DNA from: Halobellus sp. MBLA0158
Lineage (GTDB): Archaea; Halobacteriota; Halobacteria; Halobacteriales; Haloferacaceae
Direction of reading: 5' to 3'
Assembly (NCBI RefSeq): GCF_041477585.1
Contig: NZ_JBGNYA010000001.1
Coordinates: 1,550,001 to 1,614,000, forward strand
DNA length: 64,000 nt
Shown here: positions 17,955-27,138 of the stretch, piece after piece
Position numbering within the stretch: the first letter of the stretch is position 1
Layout: every line of letters starts with the position of its first letter
The notes under the pieces: model-generated
The model's database searches: none
Seen by the model: only the letters and a program-made list of their open reading frames with translations
What the model was told of the DNA's origin: nothing
Position numbers and translations under genes: made by a program

Positions 17955-19337
17955 ATGGCACAACACAGCCCGGCCCCGCAGAACGAGCAGGTCCCGGCCA
18001 CCCAGGAGGCGACGCTCGCCCCCGACTTCTCGCACATCGACGACGAAACCGAACGCTACCGGGCCGAGCGCGACCACTGGCGGCATATGTTCAATCAGCT
18101 CGCCGCGGAGTTCCCCGAGCCCGTGATCGCCGTCGACGACGAGGGGCGACTGACCCACTGGAACGACGCCCAGGAGTCGTTCGTCGGCATCCCCGCCGCG
18201 GAGACCCTCGGCAAGCCCGCCCACGACGTCATTGGGACCGAGGACGTCACCGAGACGCTCGCCGAGAAGGTCGTCCGCACGGGCGAGCGCATCAGGGAGA
18301 CGAACGTCCGGACGATCACGAACACGAACGGCGAGAAGGGCCACGGCCGGGCGATGGGCGTCCCGCTCACCTCGCCAAGCGGCGAGGTGGTGGGCTCCTT
18401 CGAGGTCCTCTACCGGGTGACTGACCTCGTCGAGCAGCGCCAGTCGATGCAGCGCGTCCAAGAGCAGGTCCAGCGGGACCTCGAAGGGACGGTGAGCGGT
18501 CTGGAGACGGCGTCCTCGCAGGTGACGGAGAACGTGAACGTGATCGCAGAAGTTGCCGACGAGGAGGCCGAACACGTCAGAGACGTCGACGACGAGATCC
18601 AGACGTTCAGCGCGACGACCGAGGAGGTCGCCGCGAGCGTCGAGACGATTTCGACCCAGAGCTCCGAGACCGCAGAGCTCGCGACCGAGTCCGAAGAATC
18701 GACGACCGAATTGCTGGAGACGGTCGAGGACGTCGCGGACGCGAGCGACCGGATGGCCGGCGATGCCGAAGATTTGGCAGAGCGCGTCGAGGAGATCGAC
18801 GACGTGGTCGCGGTGATCGACGACATCGCCGATCAGATCAACATCCTCGCGCTCAACGCCTCCATCGAGGCCGCTCGCGCTGGCGAGGCGGGCGAGGGCT
18901 TCGCGGTCGTCGCCGACGAGGTGAAGTCGCTCGCAGCGGAGTCCAAGGAGGAGGCCGAGCGGATCGAGGGGCTCGTCGAATCGATCGCGACCATCGCGAA
19001 CGAGACGGTCGAAGGCGTCGAACAGACGAGCGACCGAGTCGACGAGATCGAGTCCCAGATCGAGGCGGTGAACGCGAATCAGCGGGAGATCCAGGAGGCG
19101 ATCGCGGACGTCTCCGAGCAGTTGGAACAGATCGCGACCGCGACCGACGAGCAGGCGACGAGCGCCGAAGACATCTCGGCGATGCTGAGTTCGACCGTCG
19201 AGGGCGTCGAACGCATCGCCGACGAGGTCGCCGAACTCGCCACGGCGAACCAACAGCAGACCGATCAGGTCGCCGAGATCCGCCGCAGCGTCGAGGAGCT
19301 CGAACGCAACCTCAACTCCGTGATCGAAGACCAGTAA
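17955..19337 (+). CDS. Soluble methyl-accepting taxis transducer with PAS domain
   Basis: 460 residues with no membrane segment. A PAS-like domain lies at about 40-160, followed by a long coiled-coil signalling domain. Its hairpin tip (NILALNASIEAARAGEAGEGFAVVADEV, residues about 295-325) contacts CheA/CheW in this family. It is therefore a cytoplasmic transducer that may sense redox state or a small molecule through PAS. Haloarchaea carry many such soluble Htr proteins. Placement next to catabolic genes suggests, but does not prove, taxis linked to their substrate or to energy status. Confidence 0.9.
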   Translation: MAQHSPAPQNEQVPATQEATLAPDFSHIDDETERYRAERDHWRHMFNQLAAEFPEPVIAVDDEGRLTHWNDAQESFVGIPAAETLGKPAHDVIGTEDVTETLAEKVVRTGERIRETNVRTITNTNGEKGHGRAMGVPLTSPSGEVVGSFEVLYRVTDLVEQRQSMQRVQEQVQRDLEGTVSGLETASSQVTENVNVIAEVADEEAEHVRDVDDEIQTFSATTEEVAASVETISTQSSETAELATESEESTTELLETVEDVADASDRMAGDAEDLAERVEEIDDVVAVIDDIADQINILALNASIEAARAGEAGEGFAVVADEVKSLAAESKEEAERIEGLVESIATIANETVEGVEQTSDRVDEIESQIEAVNANQREIQEAIADVSEQLEQIATATDEQATSAEDISAMLSSTVEGVERIADEVAELATANQQQTDQVAEIRRSVEELERNLNSVIEDQ

Positions 19338-19450
19338 GCGGACGGTTCACGCCGGGCTCGTGTCCGTCTTCTCGCTTCCCGTTTTCAGTTCTGTGCATCC
19401 GATCTTTGCTCCCGCCGACCGGCCGTGAGAACTCGGCGGCGCGGGGCGCG

Positions 19451-19858
19451 TTACTCTTCGTCCTCTGCGGCGCTGCCGCACACCAGGACCGGGCGGTGCG
19501 TGCCGAGGATGATGTCCTGGGTCACGCTCCCGAAGAGCGCCTTGCCGGCGGGCGAGCGCTTCCGTCCGCCGACGCAAATCTGATCGACGTCGTACTCGTC
19601 GGCGAAGCGGAGAATCTCGTCGGAGGGGGATCCGCTTGCCTCCAGCAGGTGGACGTCGACCTTGTCGCTTTCGAGCCGCTCGCGCGCCTCGCGGACGGCC
19701 TCGACCTGCTGGACGGACGCCCCTTCGGGGTTGTCGCCGAAGACGTGGAGGATGTACACCTCCGCGCTCCCCGCCGGTTCGACGATGTCTTTGATCGCGT
19801 TGGTCTGTGCGCGTGCCTGCGGGATGTCGTCGTCGAGTGCGAGCAGTACTCGGACCAT
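19451..19858 (-). CDS. UspA-family universal stress protein
   Basis: 135 residues, one Usp domain. It starts VRVLLALDDD and ends with the ATP-binding pattern GG-RKRSPAG-KALFGSVTQ, typical of ATP-binding Usp proteins. Such proteins act in stress survival or as small regulatory nucleotide binders. It has its own TATA-like box (AATTATAAGT on the minus strand, 19881-19890) 24-33 bp away and is divergent from the gamma-carbonic-anhydrase-like gene. Confidence 0.9.
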   Translation of the reverse strand: MVRVLLALDDDIPQARAQTNAIKDIVEPAGSAEVYILHVFGDNPEGASVQQVEAVREARERLESDKVDVHLLEASGSPSDEILRFADEYDVDQICVGGRKRSPAGKALFGSVTQDIILGTHRPVLVCGSAAEDEE

Positions 19859-20061
19859 ACGTTCACTCTGCCGGCCACCTACTTATAATTCCGCGGTCGT
19901 TTTCTCCGCGTTGGGGCGATCGAAATCCGGTCACGACTCCGACCCGAAGTGTGCGTGGGTATCGAGCGGGACCGCTTCGGCACAGATGTTCGACAGTATC
20001 GAACAGCTGCGGATCGACCGTCGCCGGCCGTTTTATCATCCGAGACGACGAACCGGGCGCT
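19859..20061. promoter_or_regulatory. Divergent promoter region (Usp / gamma-CA-like)
   Basis: The 203-bp gap holds ACTTATAATT (19881-19890) placed for the minus-strand Usp gene. It also holds TTTTATCAT (20031-20039) placed 23-31 bp before the plus-strand ATG at 20062. No gene is seen in the gap. Confidence 0.5.
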
Positions 20062-20574
20062 ATGCAACGAGCGTTCGAGGGTGCGGAACCGCGCGTCGCC
20101 GAGAGCGCGTTCGTCTCGGAGATGGCGTACCTCGTCGGCGACGTCGCCGTCGAGTCCCGCGCGAGCGTCTGGCCGTTCGTCTGCCTCCGCGGGCACGGAA
20201 CGGGCGTCGAGGTGGGCGAGGAGACGAACGTCCAGGAGTTCACGACGCTCCACGGCGCGCGGCTCGGAGACGGCGTCACCGTCGGGCACGGGGCCGTCGT
20301 CGACTACGCCGAGGTCGGCGACCACTGCCTCGTCGGGATGCAGAGCGCGGTGATGCGCGGGGCGACCGTCGAGGAAGGCTCGATCGTCGCGGCGAACGCC
20401 GTCGTCCGGCAGGACCAGACCGTCCCGTCCGGTCATTTGGCGTACGGGACGCCGGCGGAGACCAGGCCCCTCACCGAGGATCAGCGCGAGCAGATCCGCC
20501 GGACGCACGAGACTTACGTCGACCTCGCGGCGCGGTTCCGCGATGCGGGATTGGGCCACGACGAGGCGCCGTGA
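20062..20574 (+). CDS. Gamma-carbonic-anhydrase-like left-handed beta-helix protein
   Basis: 170 residues with hexapeptide repeats of a left-handed beta-helix. In gamma carbonic anhydrases zinc is held by three His, the last two in GHxxxxHG. Here the first two correspond to His64 and His76, but the third position is Asp81 (GHGAVVDYA). It may use a 2-His/1-Asp site or have lost carbonic anhydrase activity; some relatives act on CoA esters or carnitine derivatives (CaiE/PaaY). PaaY is a thioesterase of phenylacetate breakdown, which would fit this region. The ATG at 20062 has a TATA box near -27. Confidence 0.85.
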   Translation: MQRAFEGAEPRVAESAFVSEMAYLVGDVAVESRASVWPFVCLRGHGTGVEVGEETNVQEFTTLHGARLGDGVTVGHGAVVDYAEVGDHCLVGMQSAVMRGATVEEGSIVAANAVVRQDQTVPSGHLAYGTPAETRPLTEDQREQIRRTHETYVDLAARFRDAGLGHDEAP

Positions 20575-20848
20575 CACCGCCGTTCGACGACACCGAACAA
20601 TTTGCGTCAGCCGGTCGATAGGACGCCGACAGTCCGCGCTCTTCCGTGGAAGCGGCCGACGGGTCCGGGCTCCGACTTCTGTTTTGCTCCTGAAAACACG
20701 CGGTCGGGCTGGTAACACCCGTACGGTTGTTATCTCGCGGCTGAGTAAGCCGATTGTTCGATGATGGCGAACAGCTGTGTGCGAGGAGGAACCGACGGCG
20801 GAGGAACGTACACGATAGATTCTTATTTGTTCTCGCGTGAGGAAACGT

Positions 20849-21616
20849 ATGGCACGGCGAGCGTCAGGCGGGCGCGGGATCCAATCCGACGAGACCCTGT
20901 TCGACATCGTCGAACTCCTTCGCGAACGCGACGGCGCGGGCGTGACCGAGGTCGCGGAGGGCCTCGACATCGCCAAGAGCACCGCACACGGCCATCTGAC
21001 GACGCTCACCGACCGCGGGTACGTCGTCAAGCGCGGTCGGGAGTACCACCTCGGCCTGAAGTTCTTCGAGTACGGGCAGTACGTGCGGGGCCAACTGGAG
21101 ATTTTCCAGTCAGGAATGGCCGCCGCCGATCGGCTGGAGGCGGCGACCGACGAGATGGCCTGGCTCATCGCCCACCAGAACGGGAAGCTCATCTACGTCT
21201 ACGGCCGCGCCGGGGACAACGACATCAACGTCAACGCGCTCCTCGGAACCCGGGAGCATATGCACTGCAACTCCGGCGGCAAGGCCATCCTGGCTCACCT
21301 CTCCGAGGAGACCGTCCGGTGGATCCTCGACCGGCACGGCCTCCCCGCGCGGACGGAGAACACGATCACCGACCGCGAGCGGCTCTTCGAGGAGCTCGAA
21401 CGGATCCGAGACCGGGGCTACGCCCTCAACCTCGCGGAGGACCTGGAGGGGATCCACGCCATCGGCGTCCCGCTCATCGTCGACGGCGAGGTCCAGGGCG
21501 CGCTGAGCGTCGCCGGCCCGGCCCACCGGATGTCGAAGGAGCGCTGCGAGACCGAGATCATCGACCACCTCCAGGCCGCGACCGACGAGATCGATCTCTC
21601 GCTCGCGTACCGGTAG
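20849..21616 (+). CDS. IclR family transcriptional regulator (second)
   Basis: 255 residues from the ATG at 20849. A winged HTH covers about residues 12-65 (VAEGLDIAKSTAHGHL) and an effector domain includes HCNSGGKAILAHL. It resembles the regulator at 1404 in layout but is clearly a separate paralogue. A TATA-like box (CTTATTTGT, 20822-20830) at -19 to -27 supports the ATG; a GTG 12 bp earlier is less likely. It probably controls nearby CoA-ligase or transport genes. Confidence 0.88.
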   Translation: MARRASGGRGIQSDETLFDIVELLRERDGAGVTEVAEGLDIAKSTAHGHLTTLTDRGYVVKRGREYHLGLKFFEYGQYVRGQLEIFQSGMAAADRLEAATDEMAWLIAHQNGKLIYVYGRAGDNDINVNALLGTREHMHCNSGGKAILAHLSEETVRWILDRHGLPARTENTITDRERLFEELERIRDRGYALNLAEDLEGIHAIGVPLIVDGEVQGALSVAGPAHRMSKERCETEIIDHLQAATDEIDLSLAYR

Positions 21617-21649
21617 TCGGCTTTTGTCACCGGCCGCACGCCGCACGCT

Positions 21650-22540
21650 TCAGACGATTCCGACCGCTCCGAGCGCCCGAGTTACGAGAGCCGCGCCCGC
21701 ACAGCGGCCGACACACGCCCCGAAGAACAGGAATCCGGCGAAGACGTAGATCAGTCCCATCTGGAGCCGGACCGTGCGTTCGCCCCCCGTCAGCGCCGTC
21801 GCCGCCAGGCAGCCGAGCGGGCCGAGAGCGGCCGCGAGAACGAACGGCGCGTCGACTCCGAGCGCGCCGACGGTGCCGGCGGCCGCGACTCCCAGGGTCC
21901 CGAGCGTTACGAACCCGAAGATCACGCCGGCGACGCGGTCGGCGCGGCGCGGGCCGAGGGCGACGGGGACCGTCCGCTTGTCGATCGAGCGGTCGAAGTC
22001 GGCGTCGAGCGCGTCGATCCCGACCTTGATCCCTGCCAGGAGGCCGAAGAAGAGCGCTGCGACCGCGACGACGCCGGGCGAGGGGTCCGCGCTCTGGGCG
22101 GCGTAACCGCCGACGATCACGAGGGCGATCCCGGCCGGGTAGTCGACGGTCACCGTCACGGGGTGTCTGTCGAGGTAGGGCGCGTGGAGGAGCGCGAGCG
22201 CCAGGAGCCCGGCGATCGAGGCGCCGGCGAGCGGCCCCGCCGCGACGGAGAGGGCGGCCGCGAACGCAGTTCCGAGGGCGACTCCCGCGCGGATACCCCA
22301 CCGGAACGCCGCGACCGAGAGCCGCGGGTCCTCTTCTTCCCGGAAGTGGCCGTCGACGAGGCCGTCCCGGAGGTGCGCGACGAACAGGGCGACGCCGACC
22401 GCGACGGCGTGGAGCGCGACGATACGGGGATCGAACGCGGCGGCCGGAGCGAGCAGCGCGCCGTAGGCGGACATCCCGACCGCCGGGAGCATAAACGTCG
22501 GTCGCACGTAGGCCAGCGCGTCGGCGATCGCCCGCGACAT
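21650..22540 (-). CDS. UbiA-family prenyltransferase (integral membrane)
   Basis: 296 residues, about eight to nine hydrophobic helices. The two Asp-rich Mg-binding motifs of UbiA enzymes are present: RDGLVDGHFREEEDPR in the first half, and DALDADFDRSIDKRTVPV in the second, where family members read NDxxDxxxDxxxGKRT. Such enzymes transfer a prenyl chain to an aromatic or phosphoglycerol acceptor (quinones, archaeal lipids, heme). The acceptor cannot be named. It converges on the IclR gene (33 bp between stops) and is divergent from the CoA ligase. Confidence 0.85.
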   Translation of the reverse strand: MSRAIADALAYVRPTFMLPAVGMSAYGALLAPAAAFDPRIVALHAVAVGVALFVAHLRDGLVDGHFREEEDPRLSVAAFRWGIRAGVALGTAFAAALSVAAGPLAGASIAGLLALALLHAPYLDRHPVTVTVDYPAGIALVIVGGYAAQSADPSPGVVAVAALFFGLLAGIKVGIDALDADFDRSIDKRTVPVALGPRRADRVAGVIFGFVTLGTLGVAAAGTVGALGVDAPFVLAAALGPLGCLAATALTGGERTVRLQMGLIYVFAGFLFFGACVGRCAGAALVTRALGAVGIV

Positions 22541-22675
22541 ACGGGTCGATTCCGGTCGGGAACTGATAAAACCGCGAGATTCGACGCGCGGCGCAGCGGT
22601 CGTCTGCGGCCGTCTCCTTCGGGAATCAAAACAATTAATGTTGCAGTTGGCTTGTCCATTCCTAACACGTCTACT

Positions 22676-24229
22676 ATGAAACTCAACGACGCGCTCGCAC
22701 GCACGGTCCGCTGTCACCCCGACAAGCCCGCGCTCATCACCGACGAGGGCCGCTCGTTCACCTACGCCGAACTCGACGAGCGCAGCACGCGCCTCGCGAA
22801 CGCCCTCACCGACCGGGTCGGCGAGGGCCGGTGTGCGGTACTGACGATCAACGACGTCTCCGCCATCGAGTCGATGTGGGCGGGCAACAAGCGCGGCGTC
22901 TCCACGGTCCAGCTCTCCTACCGCGCAACCGTCGCCGAGCTCAAGAGTATGTCCGACACGGCCGACGCGGAGATCCTCGTCTTCGACGACCACAACGTCG
23001 AGGCCGCCCTGGAACTGCTCGACCGCGACGCCTTCGAGACGGCGATCCACGCCGGCGAGGAGGCGGTCGACCACTCCGACGTCGAGTCCTACGAGGACGT
23101 CCTCGACGGCGCCGACGCCGACCTCGACGCGTCGCTGCCGGCGGGCAAGGAGTGTGCCGTCCTGCACACGAGCGGGACGACGAGCGTTCCGAAGACGGTC
23201 CAGTTCGACCAGGACCAGCTCTGGTACGGCGCGATCCAGCCCGTGATGGAACACGGCATCGACGAGACGGACGTCGCGCTCTGTACCTCGCCGTGGTACC
23301 ATATGGTGACAACAGACGCGTGGCTCTACCCGCACTTCGTCGCGGGCGCGACCGTCGTCCTCCACTCGACGTTCGAGCCCGAGGAGGCCTTAGAGCTCAT
23401 CGAGGAACACGGCGTGACGGGGCTGCTCGCGGTCCCGACACAGCTGAAGACGCTCAACGACATCCAGCGCGGCGAGGGGGCGACCTACGACACGAGCACG
23501 CTGGAGTACATCCGCACCGGCGGCGCGATCGTCACCGAGAACCTCATCGAGGAGACCCACGAGCACCTCTCCGAGCACGTCTACAACACCTACGGGATGA
23601 CCGAGGCCGGCCCGGACCTCACCTTCGCGCACCCGAGCGTCCAGGAAGAACACCCCGGGACCATCGGCAAGGAGTCGTTCACCTGGGAGATCCGCGTGGT
23701 CGAGACCGCGCCGATCGACGAACACCCCGACCCCGAGGCCGAGGTCGACCCCGGCGAGCGCGGCGAGATCATCGCCCGCGGTCCGGGGATGTCCCACGAG
23801 TACATCGACAACGAGGAGGCCTCCGAGCGGTCCTACTTCGACGGCTGGCTCCGCACCCGCGACGTCGCCCGCGTCGACGAGGACGGCTACCTCTACATCG
23901 TCGACCGCGTCGACAATATGATCGTCAGCGGCGGCGAGAACGTCTACCCCGCGGAGGTCGAACGGGTGCTCGGGAACCACCCCGACGTCACCGAGGCCTG
24001 CGTCTTCGGCCGCGACGACGAGCAGTGGGGCCAGGTCGTCACGGCCGTCGTCGTCGTCCCCGAGGGCGTCGAACTCACCGAGGACGAACTCGACGAGTAC
24101 TGCCTCCAGCACGACGGGCTGGCGGACTTCAAGCGGCCGCGCGCGTACGCGATCACGACCGAGGAGCTCCCGCGGTCGGACACGGGAACGATCCTCCGGG
24201 AACAGCTCATCGAGAAGCACTTCGACTGA
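22676..24229 (+). CDS. Acyl-CoA ligase, AMP-forming, with variant ATP loop
   Basis: 517 residues of the ANL superfamily. The ATP loop near residue 165 reads TSGTTSVPKTV, where most members have TSGTTGxPKG. The first change is known in carnitine-CoA-ligase-like enzymes; the second Gly-to-Thr is unusual. The motif YGMTEAG and hinge VDNMIVSGGENVYP are intact. It would form an acyl-CoA from an unknown acid. It is a single gene with its own A+T-rich promoter (CAATTAATG, 22632-22640). The frame is open upstream to 22163 but that part overlaps UbiA and is not protein-like. Confidence 0.87.
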   Translation: MKLNDALARTVRCHPDKPALITDEGRSFTYAELDERSTRLANALTDRVGEGRCAVLTINDVSAIESMWAGNKRGVSTVQLSYRATVAELKSMSDTADAEILVFDDHNVEAALELLDRDAFETAIHAGEEAVDHSDVESYEDVLDGADADLDASLPAGKECAVLHTSGTTSVPKTVQFDQDQLWYGAIQPVMEHGIDETDVALCTSPWYHMVTTDAWLYPHFVAGATVVLHSTFEPEEALELIEEHGVTGLLAVPTQLKTLNDIQRGEGATYDTSTLEYIRTGGAIVTENLIEETHEHLSEHVYNTYGMTEAGPDLTFAHPSVQEEHPGTIGKESFTWEIRVVETAPIDEHPDPEAEVDPGERGEIIARGPGMSHEYIDNEEASERSYFDGWLRTRDVARVDEDGYLYIVDRVDNMIVSGGENVYPAEVERVLGNHPDVTEACVFGRDDEQWGQVVTAVVVVPEGVELTEDELDEYCLQHDGLADFKRPRAYAITTEELPRSDTGTILREQLIEKHFD

Positions 24230-24286
24230 GCCCGGTCGCAGCGGGCTGACCGACTGACGGCGCCCGATTTTCTATCTCAAAACCCT
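24230..24286. terminator. Convergent intergenic segment with T and A tracts
   Basis: The 57 bp between two converging genes contain ATTTTCTATCTCAAAA (about 24268-24283), giving a T-run for the plus strand and an oligo-A run that is T-rich on the minus strand. Archaeal terminators are often such T-tracts. Termination function is inferred. Confidence 0.35.
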
Positions 24287-25693
24287 TCAGAACAGGAGGA
24301 CGAAGATGCCGATCTGGATGGGGAGCAAGATCAGGTACGTCGCGATCGTACAGAGGCTCGCCATCCGGCTGAGTTCGACGGAGTCGACGACGCCCAGGCC
24401 GAGGATCCCGACGAGCACCGCGGACTGATACGGGAAGAAGTAGCCGTTGAGGGCGACGGCCTCGATCATCGCGATCGGCACCAGCGGCAGGCCCGTGCTC
24501 TGGGCGAACGAGACGAACACGGGCGTGATGACGCTCGCGACCGCCAGCCCCTCCATCAGGAACGCGAGGCCGATCGAGATGGCGGTGACGAACACCAACA
24601 CGAGCGGGAGCGACGGGTCCGCGGGGAGGTACGAAAGCAGCGTCTCAGCGGCTAGGTCGGTGAACGCGGTGCGCTGGAGCCCCTCGGCGATGGCGAAGAT
24701 CGTGCCGAGGAAAAAGAGGATGGAGAAGTCCGTCTCGCCGACGGCGGTGTGGTCGACGACGCCGATCTTCGGCGCGAACGAGAGCAGCGCGACCACGACC
24801 GCGCCGAAGAGGGGATGCAGTCCGTGGACGAAGTCCGTCGCCCAGAAGAGCACGCCGACGAGCAGGAACGCGAGCATCCGCCGTTCGGTCGGCGACGGGG
24901 CGGCCGTCTCGACCGCGGAGTCCGAGAGCGCGTCGGATCCGCTCGGCCGGTAGAGCAGATACGTCACGGCGATGATGACGGCCACGCGGCCGACGCCCAT
25001 CACCGGCCCCATATACAGCGCCCACTGCGCCCACGAGATCACGGGGCCGCCCCCGGACTCGACGAGCCCGGTGACGATGATGTTCGCCAGCGACGCGGTC
25101 AGGAAGCCCGAGCCGCCGTAGTACGTCGCGAAGAGCGGGCCGAGAAAGATCCCGATCTTCGCGCTCCGATCGGTGAAGAGGTCGCCCAGCGACTTGAGGA
25201 TCGGCGCGAGGATCAGGACGCGGACGAGCGACGAGGGCACGAGCACCGCGAGCGCGAGGCTCCCGGCCGAGAGGACGACGAGCAGGTAGCGGTACACCGC
25301 GACCGCGTCGGTCGTGATCCGCTCGGGCATCCAATCGAGGGTGACGCGCTCGACGAGGTCGGCCAGCCCGCTCTCGCTCGCGGCCTCGCCGATGAGCAGG
25401 CCGACGACGACGAGCCACGTCGCGGGCGAGCGGAAGCCGAACAGCGCCAGCTCCGTCGAGAAGCCGACGCCGATCAGGCCGATACCGAGCAGCGCCGTGA
25501 ACCACGGCTTGACCGGCGTTCCGATCCAGAGAGCGACACAGAAGACCGTGATGGCGAGCATCAGGGCCGCGTCCGGAGCGAGCGGCGCGAATCCCAGCAC
25601 GCCACCGGCGGCGAGGACACCCGCCGGGAGCGAGAGCCAGGCCGGCTCGAAGGGGAGGGTCGAGGCCGCACGCGCGGAGAGTCCATCGGGCAT
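24287..25693 (-). CDS. SLC13/DASS-type anion transporter
   Basis: 468 residues with about twelve hydrophobic segments in two inverted halves, as in the ArsB/NhaD-DASS ion-transporter superfamily. Segments such as GFRSPATWLVVVGLLIGEA and SLANIIVTGLVESGGG fit SLC13 permeases, which import di- or tricarboxylates, sulfate or other anions with Na+. Substrate not determinable. It stands alone on the minus strand, divergent from the MBL-fold gene. Confidence 0.82.
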   Translation of the reverse strand: MPDGLSARAASTLPFEPAWLSLPAGVLAAGGVLGFAPLAPDAALMLAITVFCVALWIGTPVKPWFTALLGIGLIGVGFSTELALFGFRSPATWLVVVGLLIGEAASESGLADLVERVTLDWMPERITTDAVAVYRYLLVVLSAGSLALAVLVPSSLVRVLILAPILKSLGDLFTDRSAKIGIFLGPLFATYYGGSGFLTASLANIIVTGLVESGGGPVISWAQWALYMGPVMGVGRVAVIIAVTYLLYRPSGSDALSDSAVETAAPSPTERRMLAFLLVGVLFWATDFVHGLHPLFGAVVVALLSFAPKIGVVDHTAVGETDFSILFFLGTIFAIAEGLQRTAFTDLAAETLLSYLPADPSLPLVLVFVTAISIGLAFLMEGLAVASVITPVFVSFAQSTGLPLVPIAMIEAVALNGYFFPYQSAVLVGILGLGVVDSVELSRMASLCTIATYLILLPIQIGIFVLLF

Positions 25694-25803
25694 AGGTCGT
25701 TGTTGCCGAGTCGTCTCGGCGAACGGTAATGAGGATGGCGATGCGTTCGCTGTCCGGAGATTTTCCGCGGCGTCCCCCGCGTCCGCGACGCCGCCGACGT
25801 ACG

Positions 25804-25810
25804 TTTATGA
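25804..25810 (+). promoter_or_regulatory. TATA-like box for the MBL-fold gene
   Basis: TTTATGA lies 25-31 bp before the ATG at 25835 in the short divergent gap with the SLC13 gene. Confidence 0.4.
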
Positions 25811-25834
25811 TCCCCGGCGTCGTATGCACCGCCG

Positions 25835-26470
25835 ATGACAGCCGACGCTCGGATCACCGAGATCGCACCGGACGTGTACGACATCACCGTCAAGGAGGCC
25901 GACGACGCCCGCTGGCGGGTGTTCCTCTTCGACGGCGAGACGCCCACCCTCGTCGACGCCGGCTTCGAGGACACCGTCGACGTCGTCGCCGACGCCGTCG
26001 CGGAGCTGGGAATCACGCCCGAACGAGTCGTCATCACCCACGGCGACCCCGACCACGTCGGCGGCCTCGCGGGCCTGGTCGAGCGCTTCGACCTCGAATC
26101 GTGGGTCCCCGAGGGCGTCGCGGTCGACGTCGACGTCGACCACCGCTTCGGCGACGGCGACAGCGTCGGGCCGTTCACCGCGGTCTCGGTCGCGGGCCAC
26201 GCGCCGGGCCACCACTCCCTCGTCGACGAGGCGCGCGGGATCGCCGTCATCGGCGACGCGCTGTTCGGCTCCGACGCCCGCGGCCTGCCGGAGGGCTACT
26301 ACGTCCTTCCGACCGCCTACTACTCCGCGGACGTGGCCAAAGCCGACGAGGAACTCGCGAATCTCCTCGAGTACGACTTCGAGGTCGGCCTCGTCTACCA
26401 CGGATCGAGCGTCACCGAGGGCGCCAGCGAGAAGATCGCCCGGTTCGTCGACTTCGCGGGCAAGCGGTAG
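25835..26470 (+). CDS. Metallo-beta-lactamase-fold hydrolase
   Basis: 211 residues, a minimal MBL fold. The metal motif reads THGDPDHVGG: the second His of HxHxDH is Asp. Other ligands look kept: His in GHAPGHHS, Asp in GDALFGSD and a C-terminal His in VYHGSS. The nearest family types are glyoxalase-II-like thioester or lactone hydrolases. The altered motif leaves metal content uncertain. It is followed after 88 bp by the acetyltransferase gene. Confidence 0.87.
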   Translation: MTADARITEIAPDVYDITVKEADDARWRVFLFDGETPTLVDAGFEDTVDVVADAVAELGITPERVVITHGDPDHVGGLAGLVERFDLESWVPEGVAVDVDVDHRFGDGDSVGPFTAVSVAGHAPGHHSLVDEARGIAVIGDALFGSDARGLPEGYYVLPTAYYSADVAKADEELANLLEYDFEVGLVYHGSSVTEGASEKIARFVDFAGKR

Positions 26471-26558
26471 CCGGCGGAGGTCGACACGTCGGGAGCGGAC
26501 TGGAATTTTGCGGCCCGCCGAGGAGAACGGCTTTGTGTGACGCCCCGCAGTCCCGGGT

Positions 26559-27116
26559 ATGGACAGCGAGAAGGAGAAGATGCTCGCCGGGGAGCGATAC
26601 GACGCGTCCGACCCCGAACTGGTCGCCGATCGGGAGCGGGCCCGACGGCTCCTCCGACGGTTCAACCGCGCCGCCGTCGACGACGCCGAGACGCGGCGCG
26701 AACTGCTGGGGTCGCTCCTCGGATCCGTCGGCGGCGAGGTCCACGTCGAACCGCCGTTCCGCTGTGACTACGGCTACAACATCCGCGTCGGCGACGGCTT
26801 CTACGCCAACTACGACTGCGTCGTCCTCGACGTCTGCGAGGTCGACGTCGGCGCGGGCTGTCTGCTCGGCCCGGGCGTCCACATCTACACGGCGACGCAC
26901 CCGCTCGACCCGGAAGCGCGGGCCGAGGGGCTGGAGTCCGGCGAGCCGGTGACGATCGGCGAGAACGTCTGGATCGGCGGCCGCGCGGTGATCAATCCGG
27001 GCGTGACGATCGGCGACGACGCGGTGGTCGCGTCCGGCGCCGTCGTCACCGACGACGTCCCCGCGGGCGTCGTCGTCGGGGGAAATCCCGCGACGGTCGT
27101 ACGAGAGATGGAGTAA
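26559..27116 (+). CDS. Maltose/galactoside-type sugar O-acetyltransferase
   Basis: 185 residues. An N-terminal Mac domain ([17 protein letters not shown]) is followed by left-handed beta-helix repeats. The catalytic His lies in YTATHPLDP, and the C-terminal [12 protein letters not shown] is typical of LacA/Maa proteins. It transfers acetyl from acetyl-CoA to a sugar hydroxyl, sometimes as detoxification. No sugar genes lie adjacent. It converges on the LivG gene with 22 bp between. Confidence 0.9.
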   Translation: MDSEKEKMLAGERYDASDPELVADRERARRLLRRFNRAAVDDAETRRELLGSLLGSVGGEVHVEPPFRCDYGYNIRVGDGFYANYDCVVLDVCEVDVGAGCLLGPGVHIYTATHPLDPEARAEGLESGEPVTIGENVWIGGRAVINPGVTIGDDAVVASGAVVTDDVPAGVVVGGNPATVVREME

Positions 27117-27138
27117 GGAAGCGCAGTACGGAAGCGCG

